Shown here: positions 21,119-29,403 of the stretch, piece after piece
How the letters are laid out: every line of letters begins with the position of its first letter
How positions within the stretch are numbered: position 1 is the first letter of the stretch
Translations under genes and position numbers: made by a program
Source: Massilia litorea
GTDB lineage: Bacteria; Pseudomonadota; Gammaproteobacteria; Burkholderiales; Burkholderiaceae_D
Reading direction: 5' to 3'
DNA: 64,000 nt
NCBI RefSeq assembly: GCF_015101885.1
Contig: NZ_CP062941.1
Coordinates: forward strand, 5,124,431-5,188,430
The notes under the pieces: model-generated
Told to the model about the DNA's origin: nothing
What the model saw: only the letters and a program-made list of their open reading frames with translations
Databases searched by the model: none

Positions 21119-21544
21119 TTAGCGCTTGTTGTCGTTCTTGTGGCTTTGACGGCCGGCTTCGGCGTGCTGCTCGGGCGAGCCGCCGCGGGTGTTGCCACCC
21201 TGGCCGCCCTGGTTGCCGCCCTGGTTGCCCCCGCGGCCGGCCTGGTTACCGCCCTGGCCGCCGCTCTGCTGGCTGCCGCCGCCACCCGACTGGTTGTTGC
21301 CGTCGTTCTTGTGGCTCATCGAGCCGGCACGGCGTGCTTCTTCCGAGTTGAACTCGTGCGCGTTACCGGATGCGTGTGCTGCACGACCGCCTTCGCTGGC
21401 GATCTCGCGCTGGCGATCCGGATCCATCGATGCGAAGCCGCGGTTGCTGGTATCGCCGCTCTGCTTGCTGCCCTGGTTACCCTGGTTGCCGCCCTGGTTG
21501 CCCTGGTTGCCGCCCTTGTTACCACCTTGGTTGTTCGATGCCAT
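21119..21544 (-). CDS. KGG-motif (stress-induced acidophilic repeat) protein
   Basis: Hydrophilic protein of about 141 residues, almost entirely Gly, Gln, Asn and Ser. It contains two copies of the stress-induced bacterial repeat related to E. coli YciG and fungal con-10: RGFASMDPDRQREIASEGGR followed by the HASGNAHEF/RRAGSMSHKN half, and the C-terminal SPEQHAEAGRQSHKN half. Between them lies a GGNQ-rich linker. It is likely disordered and stress-linked, by family. I favour the ATG at 21544, because AGGAGG is only two bases from the alternative ATG at 21547. Confidence 0.85.
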   Translation of the reverse strand: MASNNQGGNKGGNQGNQGGNQGNQGSKQSGDTSNRGFASMDPDRQREIASEGGRAAHASGNAHEFNSEEARRAGSMSHKNDGNNQSGGGGSQQSGGQGGNQAGRGGNQGGNQGGQGGNTRGGSPEQHAEAGRQSHKNDNKR

Positions 21545-21801
21545 CATTGCCTCCTGTTATGAGTGAAGTGCCAGCCTCGGAATCGGCTGAGACAGGTACA
21601 TCCTAGTCATCGCGAAGCGTAGTGACCACTTAGCGCGTCCCGTCGCCGGGTAGGACTAGACCCCATTGGCTTGTCGTCCAGGACTTCCAATTTTGAGTGC
21701 AATTTTTCTCTTTCGACAGCATCGTCGCTCATCTTCTGCTCTGCGAAACACTCCATCCAGCCGAAGGCAGCGGCCGCAGCCGGTGCCCTCGGTGGGCCGG
21801 C

Positions 21802-22383
21802 TCAGCCCTTCCTGCGGCGGCGCGCGGCCATCACGCTCGCCATGCACAGGGCCGGCAGCAGCAGCGCAACAGTGGACGGCTCGGGGACCTCGGCGCTGAT
21901 GGCGAAGGTGTCGCCGGCAGCCAGGCCGCGCGTATCGAGGAACCAATCGGTCTGGTTCGCCAGCGCCAGCGGATTACCGAAGTGGAATTCTGCCCACTCG
22001 GGTGAAGCGAAAGCGATGCCGGCGGCGTCCGCGCCATGGGTGACGCCGCCCAGCGTGCCGAAGGTTGGCGTCACGCTGCCGGCCGCCAGGTAAGAAATCC
22101 CCTGCAGGTTGAAGTAAAAACCGTTCAGCGCCGCCCCGCTCAGGTTGCGCACGATGGCATTCAGGCTCAGCGGTCCGAGCAGGTCGTCCGCCTCGATCAC
22201 GAAGCGCAGCGTGGTCGGGCTCAGGTGTTCCAGGTCGAGGTCGAAGGAGACGGCGCCCGGACCGCTGTAATCGGTGACCGTATTCGCGGCCGAGCCGGTC
22301 GAACCGAGCAGGAGCGCGGCGTCGGCCGAGGTCGAGAAGGACAGCGCGGCCACCAGCGCGGCGGCATATTTGGCGAAATGCAT
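21802..22383 (-). CDS. PEP-CTERM sorting domain protein
   Basis: Exported protein of 193 residues: signal peptide 1-22 (ending SADA), a beta-rich domain about 25-160, and a C-terminal sorting signal made of VPEPSTVALLL, a hydrophobic helix and ARRRRKG. PEP-CTERM proteins are processed by exosortase and are typically surface or exopolysaccharide associated. No exosortase is in this window. The gene lies 29 bases downstream of the PhoX-like gene on the same strand and could be co-transcribed. Confidence 0.88.
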   Translation of the reverse strand: MHFAKYAAALVAALSFSTSADAALLLGSTGSAANTVTDYSGPGAVSFDLDLEHLSPTTLRFVIEADDLLGPLSLNAIVRNLSGAALNGFYFNLQGISYLAAGSVTPTFGTLGGVTHGADAAGIAFASPEWAEFHFGNPLALANQTDWFLDTRGLAAGDTFAISAEVPEPSTVALLLPALCMASVMAARRRRKG

Positions 22384-22412
22384 GGAGTTTCCCTATTTTT
22401 CGATGATGATGA

Positions 22413-23906
22413 TTACAGCGGGCCCTTGGCCCATGGGCCGGCGATCGCGAAGGTGATACCGGGCGTCTGGATGTTCACGAACAGGTAGCGGCCGGTCGGA
22501 TCGAAGCAGGCGCCGGCGAATTCGTTGGCGCGGTGGTCGCCCGCCAGGCCCGCCTGCTTGCCCGCGCCCTGCAGCTGGGACGCGGTCAGCACGACATTGT
22601 TCTTGGCGAAGATATAGGCGTCGCCCTGCCCCGTGATGCCCATCAGGCGCTGGCCGAAGCCGAACGAATCGGTGGCGGCGGTCGAGGCGTCTTCGCAGAT
22701 CAGGATCGCGTTGCGCGGGCTCACCGTCAGGTTGTCGCCCATGTTGCCGACCAGCGGGCTCGGGCTCGAATAGATGCAGGTCAGCACTTGGGTTGCCAGG
22801 TCCAGTTCCCAGATCGCACCGCGTTGGACGGCGCCGCCCGCGGTATCCATGATGAACATCTTGCCCTGCGCGAACCAGATGCCTTCGCCGCGGTTCATGC
22901 GCAGCGCGCCCAACTGCCAGCCCTGGACAAACGGACCGGCGGCATTCGTGATTGCGATGCCGGTCTGGCCGACGGCATTGCCGCGATTCGCGTCCGGGTC
23001 GGCAATGGTTACCCATTCCAGCTCGTAACGCGCGTTCAGCTGCGCGGTGGCCAGGTTGGCGTTGGGCATGCCCTTGACCTTGGCCATCTGCAGCACCCCA
23101 CCCAGCGCCAGCGAACCTGGCGCACCCGTTTTGACGTCCGGCACGTAGCGATAGAAACCCGACTTGCCCGAGCTGTCTTCGGTCTGGTAGACGTTGCCGG
23201 TCACCGGGTCGACGGCTGCCGCTTCGTGGCCGAAGCGGCCCATGCCGACGATCGGCAGGCCGGTGGTCAGGGCCGGATCAGGATGGACTTCGAACACATA
23301 GCCGTGCTTGCGGCCCGACGCGCTGACGGCGTCCGAGCTGACTTCCTCGCAGCTGAGCCAGGTGCCCCAGGGGGTAATGCCGCCGGCGCAGTTGGTCTGC
23401 GTGCCGCCCAGGCTCGGCGTCATGCTGACCCAGTTCCCGTCGCGGAAGACCAGGTTGGTCGTGCCGCCGCCGAACTTGTTGCTCGAGCTGGCCGTGCTGT
23501 TGCCGCTGTCATAGACGCCGGGTGCGTTGATAAAATTGCCGGCCGAGGTGGCGCCGACTTCGTGGTTCCGCACCAGCACCAGTTCGCTGCTGCGGCCGAC
23601 CTTGCGCGCGACGACGACGCCCATGCCGTCGTGCCCGGCCGGACAAGGCAGCCCATTGGCCATCGTATCGCCGCGCCAGCCGAAGCTTTTATAGGTAAAG
23701 CCCGGCGGCAGCTGCAGCAGCGGCAGGCCGGTCGTCATGTCGGCAACCGGGCGGATCGGGCCGTAGGGGCTGGCGATCAGTTCGGTAGCGCCGTTGGCGG
23801 CGCGGGACTGTTGCGACTGCATCGCCATGAAAGCCCCGACGAAAGGCAGCGCCGACGCGCCCTTGAGCAGATTGCGCCGCGAGGGCGAGAGGTCCTTGTT
23901 AGTCAT
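22413..23906 (-). CDS. PhoX-like (DUF839) alkaline phosphatase family protein
   Basis: Exported protein of 497 residues with a twin-arginine signal (PSRRNLLKGASALPF, residues 8-22), so it is probably folded in the cytoplasm before export. The body matches the PhoX/DUF839 beta-propeller: ELVLVRNHEVG, TPWGTWLSCEE, GRFGHEAAAVDPVTGNVYQTED, FYRYVPD and the late RGEGIWFAQGKMFIMDT. PhoX enzymes are Ca/Fe-dependent phosphomonoesterases, but several relatives are untested. The start chosen is the ATG at 23906 (MTNKDLSPSRR), with GGAG ten bases upstream. Confidence 0.87.
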   Translation of the reverse strand: MTNKDLSPSRRNLLKGASALPFVGAFMAMQSQQSRAANGATELIASPYGPIRPVADMTTGLPLLQLPPGFTYKSFGWRGDTMANGLPCPAGHDGMGVVVARKVGRSSELVLVRNHEVGATSAGNFINAPGVYDSGNSTASSSNKFGGGTTNLVFRDGNWVSMTPSLGGTQTNCAGGITPWGTWLSCEEVSSDAVSASGRKHGYVFEVHPDPALTTGLPIVGMGRFGHEAAAVDPVTGNVYQTEDSSGKSGFYRYVPDVKTGAPGSLALGGVLQMAKVKGMPNANLATAQLNARYELEWVTIADPDANRGNAVGQTGIAITNAAGPFVQGWQLGALRMNRGEGIWFAQGKMFIMDTAGGAVQRGAIWELDLATQVLTCIYSSPSPLVGNMGDNLTVSPRNAILICEDASTAATDSFGFGQRLMGITGQGDAYIFAKNNVVLTASQLQGAGKQAGLAGDHRANEFAGACFDPTGRYLFVNIQTPGITFAIAGPWAKGPL

Positions 23907-24114
23907 GCTGAGCATTCTCCGAGTGGTCGAATCGAGCCGGGTCTTCCGGCGATGGAGGGCGACCGGTGACTCCGGCCCCGCCGCGCCTGGCTTGGCGCGG
24001 ATGCATTCATTACAACAAACAAAAATGTCCGTTCGATGACAGCAAAATGACAAGCTTAAATATTTGCTCTTCGGTATCTGAGGCGTGGCCGTGCGGCTGG
24101 CGGTGGGAATGTGC

Positions 24115-24142
24115 TTGAACTGCCGAGAATTGTTGCTATAAT
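24115..24142 (+). promoter_or_regulatory. Sigma-70 promoter of tRNA-Ser
   Basis: TTGAAC at 24115-24120 and TATAAT at 24137-24142 are separated by 16 bases and lie 29 bases before the tRNA-Ser gene, a good housekeeping promoter. Confidence 0.8.
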
Positions 24143-24170
24143 AGGCGGCTTCGTTACGGCGAAGCATGCA

Positions 24171-24261
24171 GGAGAGATGGATGAGTGGTTTAAGTCGCAC
24201 GCCTGGAAAGCGTGTGTAGGTTCATAGCCTACCGGGGGTTCGAATCCCCCTCTCTCCGCCA
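24171..24261 (+). tRNA. serX: tRNA-Ser (GGA anticodon)
   Basis: A 91-base tRNA with acceptor GGAGAGA paired to TCTCTCC, discriminator G and encoded CCA. The anticodon arm shows CTGGAAA with anticodon GGA, reading UCC/UCU. The long variable arm (GTGTAGGTTCATAGCCTAC) is typical of serine tRNAs. The T-loop reads GGTTCGAATCC. Its 3' end is the attachment site of genomic island 1, and the tRNA stays intact because the island carries the matching 14 bases. The symbol is a guess based on the E. coli GGA isoacceptor. Confidence 0.96.
24248..24261 (+). other. attL core of island 1
   Basis: CCCTCTCTCCGCCA, the last bases of tRNA-Ser including CCA, is repeated exactly at 31520-31533. Similarity continues beyond it: AGACAACAGTG here versus GGACAACAATG there. 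Confidence 0.85.
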
Positions 24262-24302
24262 AGACAACAGTGTTCATGCGGGTTCCAGGCCCCTTCCTGG
24301 TT

Positions 24303-24326
24303 TCTACCCACACTTCTACCCATGTT
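24303..24326 (+). repeat. Arm-type repeat pair, left end of island 1
   Basis: Two tandem TCTACCCA units 12 bases apart, identical over 24 bases to 31368-31391 at the other end of the island and in the same orientation. This is the expected layout for integrase arm-binding sites on both sides of the core. The gap 24262-24439 contains nothing else recognised apart from an inverted repeat GAGCTTATA...TATAAGCTC near 24330-24359. Confidence 0.65.
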
Positions 24327-24439
24327 TAAGAGCTTATAGCCGAGTTAGGTTATAAGCTCTTTGCGTTTCCATATCGCAAGCTGCCATTGGATTACGCTTA
24401 GCTCCTGGAACTAATTGGGTTTTGCCGGATCTAACATGG

Positions 24440-25138
24440 ATGACTCCATGTGTGAAATGTGGCTCGACCGACTTCTACGTGTGGAAAGGCCACCGCAAGT
24501 GCAAAGCGTGCGCCAATGCGTACCGCAGGCACCGCTACGCGACAAACGAGCGGGAGCGAGCCGTTAGAAAAGCGTGGCAGAAGGCACACCCGGAGAAGGT
24601 AAAGGAGTACCAGAAGAAGGTCGGCCCGATGAGTGAGGCGTCACTGTCCCGACCATGCAAGGTGTGTGGCTCGACCGAGTTTTACGTACGGCCTGACGGC
24701 AGGCACCGCGAATGCAACGTGTGTAGGAAAGCCAAGCGCGCGGAGCGTTATGCCGCTGACCCGGACGCGGCCAAGCGCGCAGTGAAAGAATGGCAAAAGG
24801 CGAACCCGGAAAAGGTAGCGCAATTCTGGCGACGGTGGCTAGAAGCAAACCGCGACGTCGTGCGCGTCAGGAATCGCAACAGAAACGCTAGGAAACGCGC
24901 TAATGGTGGGCGACTGTCGCCCGACATCATCTCCAGTCTGTATTCTAGCCAGCGGGGCATGTGCGTCTGCTGTCACCAGCCGCTCGGTGACGATTACCAC
25001 CTCGACCACATCATTCCGCTGTGCCAGGGCGGCACGAACACGGACGATAATGTGCAACTGCTGCGCGCGCAATGTAACCGTGAGAAAAGCCGGCTCGACC
25101 CGATCACGTTTATGCAGCGGCGTGGCTTCCTGCTCTAG
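24440..25138 (+). CDS. HNH endonuclease
   Basis: Protein of 232 residues with two N-terminal zinc-finger-like Cys clusters (CVKCGSTDFYV...CKAC and CKVCGSTEFYV...CNVC), a basic helical middle, and a C-terminal HNH nuclease: CVCCHQPL, DYHLDHIIPLCQGGTNTDDNVQLLRAQCN with the catalytic His and Asn. HNH proteins of this type accompany phage terminases or act as free nucleases. The start could be the TTG at 24422 or the ATG at 24440; I chose the ATG. It is the only main gene on the plus strand of island 1 and faces the cyclase-like gene. Confidence 0.85.
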   Translation: MTPCVKCGSTDFYVWKGHRKCKACANAYRRHRYATNERERAVRKAWQKAHPEKVKEYQKKVGPMSEASLSRPCKVCGSTEFYVRPDGRHRECNVCRKAKRAERYAADPDAAKRAVKEWQKANPEKVAQFWRRWLEANRDVVRVRNRNRNARKRANGGRLSPDIISSLYSSQRGMCVCCHQPLGDDYHLDHIIPLCQGGTNTDDNVQLLRAQCNREKSRLDPITFMQRRGFLL

Positions 25139-25187
25139 CGGAGGCGACGTCCGCACCGGCACCGCCCATTAAAAGGCGGGTCACGAA

Positions 25188-26039
25188 TTATTCTAGTTTA
25201 TGTTCAAAGGCCGCAAAAATTTTGTGGATTCTTTCATCAGTCCGATCACATAATTGCAACTGAGTATCGATGGCTCGAATGTAATGATTTCCTTTTGATA
25301 CCGCATTTTTGTTATTTTGGTCAATGAGGGATAAGACCCTTTCCTTCATGTCACGCAAATTTTTCCTTAGGTTGTTATTGGCTTTTAGCTCTTCATTTGG
25401 ATCAAATGTCTTGCCCATACCTAAAACTATGAACGAGTGCCTAAGCCTCTGAAACGGGAATAATACAACGATGTGGCCATCGCGCTTGACCATGCGACCA
25501 AACATTTCTTTCACGCATTCATCCGGTTGCGAATCAATATAGTTTGCAACTTCGGCATCGACTTCGACGTATGGGGTTCCCCGCTCGTCAGCTTCGTGTT
25601 TGAAGGCTGTAACTCTTGACTCGGCTGCGTAAGCGTCGTGATATCCCGAGCCGACAACTTGCGTGTCGGTGTGATATACAGAGCCACGCTTAATGTAGCC
25701 TCGGCACATGATTCCGTGCCCCATTAACTCAATGACCGCGCCCCAGCAGTGGGAAATCAAGTTGATAACTCCAGCAGGGGAAACCTCGCTGGAAACAATT
25801 ACGCAGTCTGAAATTTGCGTTACGCGGAAGTCCAGGTTTTTTTGAAGGCGCGGAGCCGTCGGGCAGCAAGTAGGACCATACTTCTCGAAGATACCCCGCT
25901 CTGTGCCATTACCTAATTTCCTCAAGCATGAGAGTAGGTCTGGTAGTGACATCCCTACCCCTCGCTCGCACTTAGCTTCAAGATCTTTAAACCCAAGTAT
26001 GTCAACAAACGCAACGAACTTGTCGGAAAAAGTTGTCAT
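25188..26039 (-). CDS. Class III nucleotidyl-cyclase-like protein
   Basis: Protein of 283 residues, AT-rich relative to its neighbours. KFVAFVDILGFKDLE at the start places an Asp (residue 13) where class III cyclases bind the first metal. QISDCVIVSS (Asp78) fits the second metal Asp. GIMCRGYIKRGSVYHTDTQVVGSGYHDAYAAE resembles the later G-x-x-G and substrate-binding stretch. This pattern is also found in stand-alone cyclase-like proteins of defence islands, including the Pycsar cyclase family. No obvious membrane or TIR effector is adjacent. The cyclase call is inference from motif order. The start is the ATG at 26039. Confidence 0.5.
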   Translation of the reverse strand: MTTFSDKFVAFVDILGFKDLEAKCERGVGMSLPDLLSCLRKLGNGTERGIFEKYGPTCCPTAPRLQKNLDFRVTQISDCVIVSSEVSPAGVINLISHCWGAVIELMGHGIMCRGYIKRGSVYHTDTQVVGSGYHDAYAAESRVTAFKHEADERGTPYVEVDAEVANYIDSQPDECVKEMFGRMVKRDGHIVVLFPFQRLRHSFIVLGMGKTFDPNEELKANNNLRKNLRDMKERVLSLIDQNNKNAVSKGNHYIRAIDTQLQLCDRTDERIHKIFAAFEHKLE

Positions 26040-26112
26040 AAGCTGAGCCTTCAAACATGCGCTGGAGAAAGCGTAGTTTATGAGGCACGTCCCTTTTGCA
26101 GCAAGCGGTTTC

Positions 26113-26349
26113 TTATCCACCTTTGCTAATAGGGGCCAGCCCGAGCAGCGCCGCCTGCCAACCCAATACCAGCAGATACCCATTTATCGCGGTCGGGTTG
26201 CTCCTTAAGGCACGCTGGAACGTCGCATGGGTGAGCGTGTTCAGACGCTCTAATTTCAGCGTCAGCAACTCGCTGCTGGCTTCGGCGATACCGCATTGCG
26301 CGGCCTCCACTGCAAGGCGCAGAAAGCGCCTGAGGCTGCCCTCCACCTG
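26113..26349 (-). pseudogene. Degenerate terminase-small-subunit-like remnant
   Basis: The C-terminal half of a protein paralogous to the one at 27425-27802. Both share ELLTL-LERLN-LT, then QRA and AINGYLLVL or ALNAYLLIL, ending AALLGL. Here the N-terminal half has no matching helix-turn-helix in any frame, so the copy appears truncated or decayed. Nothing else is recognised between 26040 and 26476. Confidence 0.5.
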
Positions 26350-26476
26350 GCTTACGCATCCGCCGAATCGCCCGGTGCGCGTCCACCTGAGCGAAGGCAC
26401 GTACTTCTTGCATGCCCGACCACCGTATTGCCACCAGCGCGGCTGGGTCCAGACGCAACACCTGCTGCCATCCAAC

Positions 26477-27061
26477 TCAATCCCGCACTACTGGCCGCAC
26501 GTACCGGCGTTTGAAACGCCAATTCGAGGGCGGCAATCCCTCGGTGGCGGGACGCCAGGTTTCGCGCGTCTTGATCTGCCGGACGGTGTTGGGCCTGATG
26601 CCGTAACGCGCAGCCAGCACGATAGTCCGCTCGTCGCTGAGGTAGATGGCGGCCGCCTGTTCGCGGGTTAGCTTGGCCCCCGGCCGCCGTTCCATCAGCG
26701 GGAAGGTGCCGTGCCGCTTGGCGTCCGCGATGTTGTCGGCGCGGGTGCCGTAGGCTAGGTTACTGAGCCGGTTGTTCAGGTAATCCCCGTCGAGGTGCCG
26801 CACTTCGATGCCTTTGGCCTGCGGGCCAATGAACGCGCGCATGACGAGCTGGTGAACCGGGCGCTCATGGACTTTGGGATGGACGTACAAGCAGGCGTTC
26901 AGGTAGTTCCCCTTTCGGTCCATCTTGAGCTTGAGGATTTTGCCGACGTAACTGCCAGGGCACGGCAAGCGACGACGCACGCGCCCGAGGTCGCTCACTT
27001 CGTATGCGTGGAAGCCGACGACCGGATGCCATTGCTCATCGAACAGGTCGGCAATGTACAT
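26477..27061 (-). CDS. NUMOD4-HNH endonuclease
   Basis: Protein of 194 residues. The N-terminal NUMOD4 motif reads EQWHPVVGFHAYEVSDLGRVR, followed by an HNH core VHQLVMRAFIG, VRHLDGDYLNNRLSNLAYGT with its His and Asn residues. A C-terminal helix-turn-helix (LTREQAAAIYL, TIVLAARYGIRPNTVRQI) probably binds DNA. This architecture is typical of phage-borne homing endonucleases. The ATG at 27061 gives the family-like N-terminus. It sits between two terminase-small-like copies, which suits homing within packaging genes (inference). Confidence 0.85.
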   Translation of the reverse strand: MYIADLFDEQWHPVVGFHAYEVSDLGRVRRRLPCPGSYVGKILKLKMDRKGNYLNACLYVHPKVHERPVHQLVMRAFIGPQAKGIEVRHLDGDYLNNRLSNLAYGTRADNIADAKRHGTFPLMERRPGAKLTREQAAAIYLSDERTIVLAARYGIRPNTVRQIKTRETWRPATEGLPPSNWRFKRRYVRPVVRD

Positions 27062-27130
27062 GCGACTTACTGCTTGCAAGTGCGTGGAAACCACAATTTT
27101 AGCCTGGCCGACGCCGTCACGCTGGTGTCC

Positions 27131-27275
27131 AGTTGTCTCGTACTTGATGACCCCTTACAAAGCGGCCGATGCGACCAGCGAGACCAAGCGCCGGGGCGTG
27201 TTCAACTGGTATCAGAACACCTTGAGTTCTCGCCTAAACTCGCCCGAGACGCCTATCATAGTACCTGACCGACCG
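27131..27275 (+). pseudogene. Relic of phage terminase large subunit
   Basis: About 45 codons resemble the ATPase/nuclease junction of terminase large subunits: LVLDDP in one frame, then after a one-base shift YKAADATSETKRRGVFNWYQ and NTLSSRLNSP. The family pattern is DDP, SETxRxxVxxWYxxTLxSRLN. Upstream and downstream context is missing, so it is a fragment. The remainder of 27062-27424 shows nothing I recognise. Confidence 0.55.
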
Positions 27276-27424
27276 CTACAGCGAGCGCAGCAAGCGGGCG
27301 CGAAAGGGATCAACCAACAAATCGAAAAGCTGTAGGGCGTCGTCTGCCCGCGATTTATACCGATAGCAGGGCGGCTGGCAAAGGGCACATACCAAGCCGC
27401 GCCGCATAATAACAAGCCACATTC

Positions 27425-27802
27425 TTACTTGGCGCGTTTGCGACTGGCATCCAGTCCGAGCAGCGCCGCGCGCTGGTCCAATATCAGCAAATACGCATTA
27501 AGCGCCCCAAGGTCGCCCGCTATGGCACGTTGGTATATCGCCAGCGTCAGGGCGTTCAGACGCTCTAATTCCAACGTCAGCAGCTCGTCCTTTGCTCGGG
27601 CGATGACAGCGTGGCCTAGCCCCCTCCGCAGCGCGAAAAAGGCGCCTGAGCGACTGCGGTAGCCGAGCTTGATGGCGATTTCGGAGTAGGTATGCCCGGC
27701 TTTGCGCATCTGAAGTGCCGCGAGCTGCTTGCTGGCAGCGCACAGCCGCCGTTGGGACGTTTTGCTTTCGCCGCGTCGCACTTTAGGCCTCCGTGCCGAC
27801 AC
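27425..27802 (-). CDS. Helix-turn-helix protein resembling phage terminase small subunit
   Basis: Basic protein of 125 residues. An N-terminal helix-turn-helix (about 25-60) has AALQMRKAGHTYSEIAIKLGY, followed by helices with DELLTLELERLNALT and GALNAYLLILDQRAALLGLD. The second part matches a pattern common in prophage proteins thought to be small terminase-like DNA-recognition subunits. The remnant at 26113-26349 is a paralogue. Function is inferred from pattern only. The 299 bases between this gene and the MobV-like gene (27803-28101) hold nothing recognised. Confidence 0.5.
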   Translation of the reverse strand: MSARRPKVRRGESKTSQRRLCAASKQLAALQMRKAGHTYSEIAIKLGYRSRSGAFFALRRGLGHAVIARAKDELLTLELERLNALTLAIYQRAIAGDLGALNAYLLILDQRAALLGLDASRKRAK

Positions 27803-28101
27803 CGTTATTGTGGCGTGCCTGCTTCGTGAAAGGACCGTCGGCTTCCCCGGACGGAATTGGGAGCCTGTCTATATCGAGGGCCATGAAAATCGGCGCGGCG
27901 ACGAACCCTGCGGCGTGATGGGAAGCGGGCGGCATACAGGTGGGAGTGGTCATCGGGAGGTATCGGTCAGGTAGGCCAACAGGTTGGGAACGAGGGACAC
28001 GCGGCGGTCAGCATAGCGGCACAGTTTGTGAAACGGACCTAGCGAAACTGTGAACCCTACAGAGCATTGGGTTCTCGTCCGCCAGGTCATGGGGCGATGG
28101 C

Positions 28102-28860
28102 CTACACCCGTTTTGGCATCGGCCTGGTCATCGTCTTCACGAATGCGCTCGGCGCTTTGTACGGCACGGGCACCGGCAAGCCGAGCACCGCCAGCAACGG
28201 CGCCGGGTTTTGCAGATGCGGTTCCAGCAGCACGCCCAAGACCGCGTCTGACAGCGCGTGGCCTTGCAAGGCGGCGAAGGTGCGCTCAAGCGCCAGGCGG
28301 TTCGCAAAGCGGTAGGTATCGAGCATGGTGGCCTTCGTCATCAGGCCATAGCGTTTTCCTACCTTGTCGTGGAAGTCGGCCAGCATGCCGCGCAGTTTGG
28401 CCTTGTTCCCGTACAACTCGGAACCGATCATGCGACCCTTCACTAAGGGCAGGACGAGGATGTGGCAGTGCGGTGCCGCCTCGTCGCGGTGCGTCACCGC
28501 GCTGAGCACCGGGGCGTTGAAGTGGCTCTCGGTCCACTTCACGGCGTCCGAGAAAACCGCATCTTGCAACTCGGCGTCCATTTCGGGCGGCAAACTGACG
28601 AGGACTTCCAAGCCGAGGACGGCATCCTTCCTCAAGCTACCGATACCGGCTTCGCGCATCAGGCGCTGCGCGAGCCGGGCGACCTCCACCGCTTCGCACG
28701 GACCGGCAATCACCTGGTTGAGGTGGCTGCGGCGGCTGTCGATCTTGGTAGCGGGCGAACGCCATTCCGCAGCGATCTCGCGCAAGTTGTGGCGTGCGGC
28801 CACCTCGATGATGTTTTTTTCTTTCAGCCGTTTGAGCGACACGAATTGGTGGTGGCTCAT
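28102..28860 (-). CDS. MobV/Pre-type plasmid recombination (relaxase-like) protein
   Basis: Protein of 252 residues resembling the N-terminal domain of MobV relaxases. Motif I region: ARHNLREIAAEW and SRRSHLNQVIAG. The HUH motif is HRDEAAPHCHILVLPL, with the family HxDExxPHxH spacing. LYGNKAKLRGMLADFHDKVGKRYGL is also typical. Full MobV relaxases are longer, so this may be a minimal relaxase or a replication initiator. It ends the minus-strand run that begins with the integrase and starts three bases after the upstream gene ends, consistent with one operon. Confidence 0.75.
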   Translation of the reverse strand: MSHHQFVSLKRLKEKNIIEVAARHNLREIAAEWRSPATKIDSRRSHLNQVIAGPCEAVEVARLAQRLMREAGIGSLRKDAVLGLEVLVSLPPEMDAELQDAVFSDAVKWTESHFNAPVLSAVTHRDEAAPHCHILVLPLVKGRMIGSELYGNKAKLRGMLADFHDKVGKRYGLMTKATMLDTYRFANRLALERTFAALQGHALSDAVLGVLLEPHLQNPAPLLAVLGLPVPVPYKAPSAFVKTMTRPMPKRV

Positions 28861-28863
28861 GGC

Positions 28864-29109
28864 CTAGACCCTCCCGACGTAGGTATAACGGCGCACGCGG
28901 ACGAGTTTGCCGAAACGGGTGGGGACACGCTCCCAGCTCGCCAGGAACAGGTAGCCCTGGGCGCGCAAGCCCGCGATGGTGGAGGGGAGCACATGGTCGC
29001 CGAGCACCTCGGCCTCGAAGCGGTTCAGGCTTTTCCCGGCCCGCATCACGCGCAGGATCGTCTCGACCTTGTTGATCGACACTTCTGCCGTATCGCGCAT
29101 GTTGTCCAT
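28864..29109 (-). CDS. Small winged-helix DNA-binding protein
   Basis: Protein of 81 residues with a single helix-turn-helix: SLNRFEAEVLGDHVLPSTIAGLRAQG, then a hairpin wing FLASWERVPTRFGKLVRVRRY. This is the pattern of small phage winged-helix proteins (HTH_39-like). It sits one base after the AlpA-like gene and three before the MobV-like gene, so it belongs to the same operon. Likely a repressor or replication accessory protein (inference). Confidence 0.6.
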   Translation of the reverse strand: MDNMRDTAEVSINKVETILRVMRAGKSLNRFEAEVLGDHVLPSTIAGLRAQGYLFLASWERVPTRFGKLVRVRRYTYVGRV

Positions 29110-29110
29110 G

Positions 29111-29299
29111 TTACTTCCCCCCGTTAACGAGGGTCGCGATGTCCTCGGCGCGCCACGCGGTCACGCGGGTCGAGAGCTTGACGCCTGCCGGGTAACGACC
29201 GGACTTGACGCCGGCCCACCAGGTCGATTTCGAGACCGGATAGACCTTGAGAACCGCGGACAGGCGCAGGTAAACGGGGATGTGGAGAGGGTCGGTCAT
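29111..29299 (-). CDS. AlpA family regulator/excisionase
   Basis: Protein of 62 residues with the AlpA pattern YLRLSAVLKVYPVSKSTWWAGVKSGRYPAGVKLSTRVTAWRAEDI. In CP4-57, AlpA turns on excision, and in Gram-negative phage-inducible islands it controls induction. It probably serves as excisionase or activator for island 1. It is 68 bases downstream of the large palindrome, which is a likely operator for it. Confidence 0.85.
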   Translation of the reverse strand: MTDPLHIPVYLRLSAVLKVYPVSKSTWWAGVKSGRYPAGVKLSTRVTAWRAEDIATLVNGGK

Positions 29300-29367
29300 G
29301 ATTTCCTTTCAGTTGGATGTTGATGGACATCTTGGTGCCCGGTAGGGCCTGAAAGGAGTCTGCAAGG

Positions 29368-29400
29368 CAATTGCCAAGTAACGACGTTACTTGGCAATTG
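29368..29400. promoter_or_regulatory. Perfect 33-base palindrome before the AlpA-like gene
   Basis: Arms CAATTGCCAAGTAACG and its exact complement flank a single central A. It lies three bases after the stop of the HTH protein gene. The inner part (CAAGTAAC, three bases, GTTACTTG) recurs in island 2 at 55878-55895, in the same position relative to its genes, so it is probably the operator of the HTH protein or AlpA. Confidence 0.7.
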
Positions 29401-29403
29401 AGT

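Noticed and set aside
24056..24313. Minus-strand open frame running across tRNA-Ser
   Set aside because: Antisense to the tRNA and its promoter; the GGFEPP-like peptide is the usual artefact of a translated tRNA.
24303..24326. Copy of the integrase 5' end as evidence of a second, deleted integrase
   Set aside because: Only 24 bases match, they contain two tandem octamers, and the position beside the att core fits arm-type sites better.
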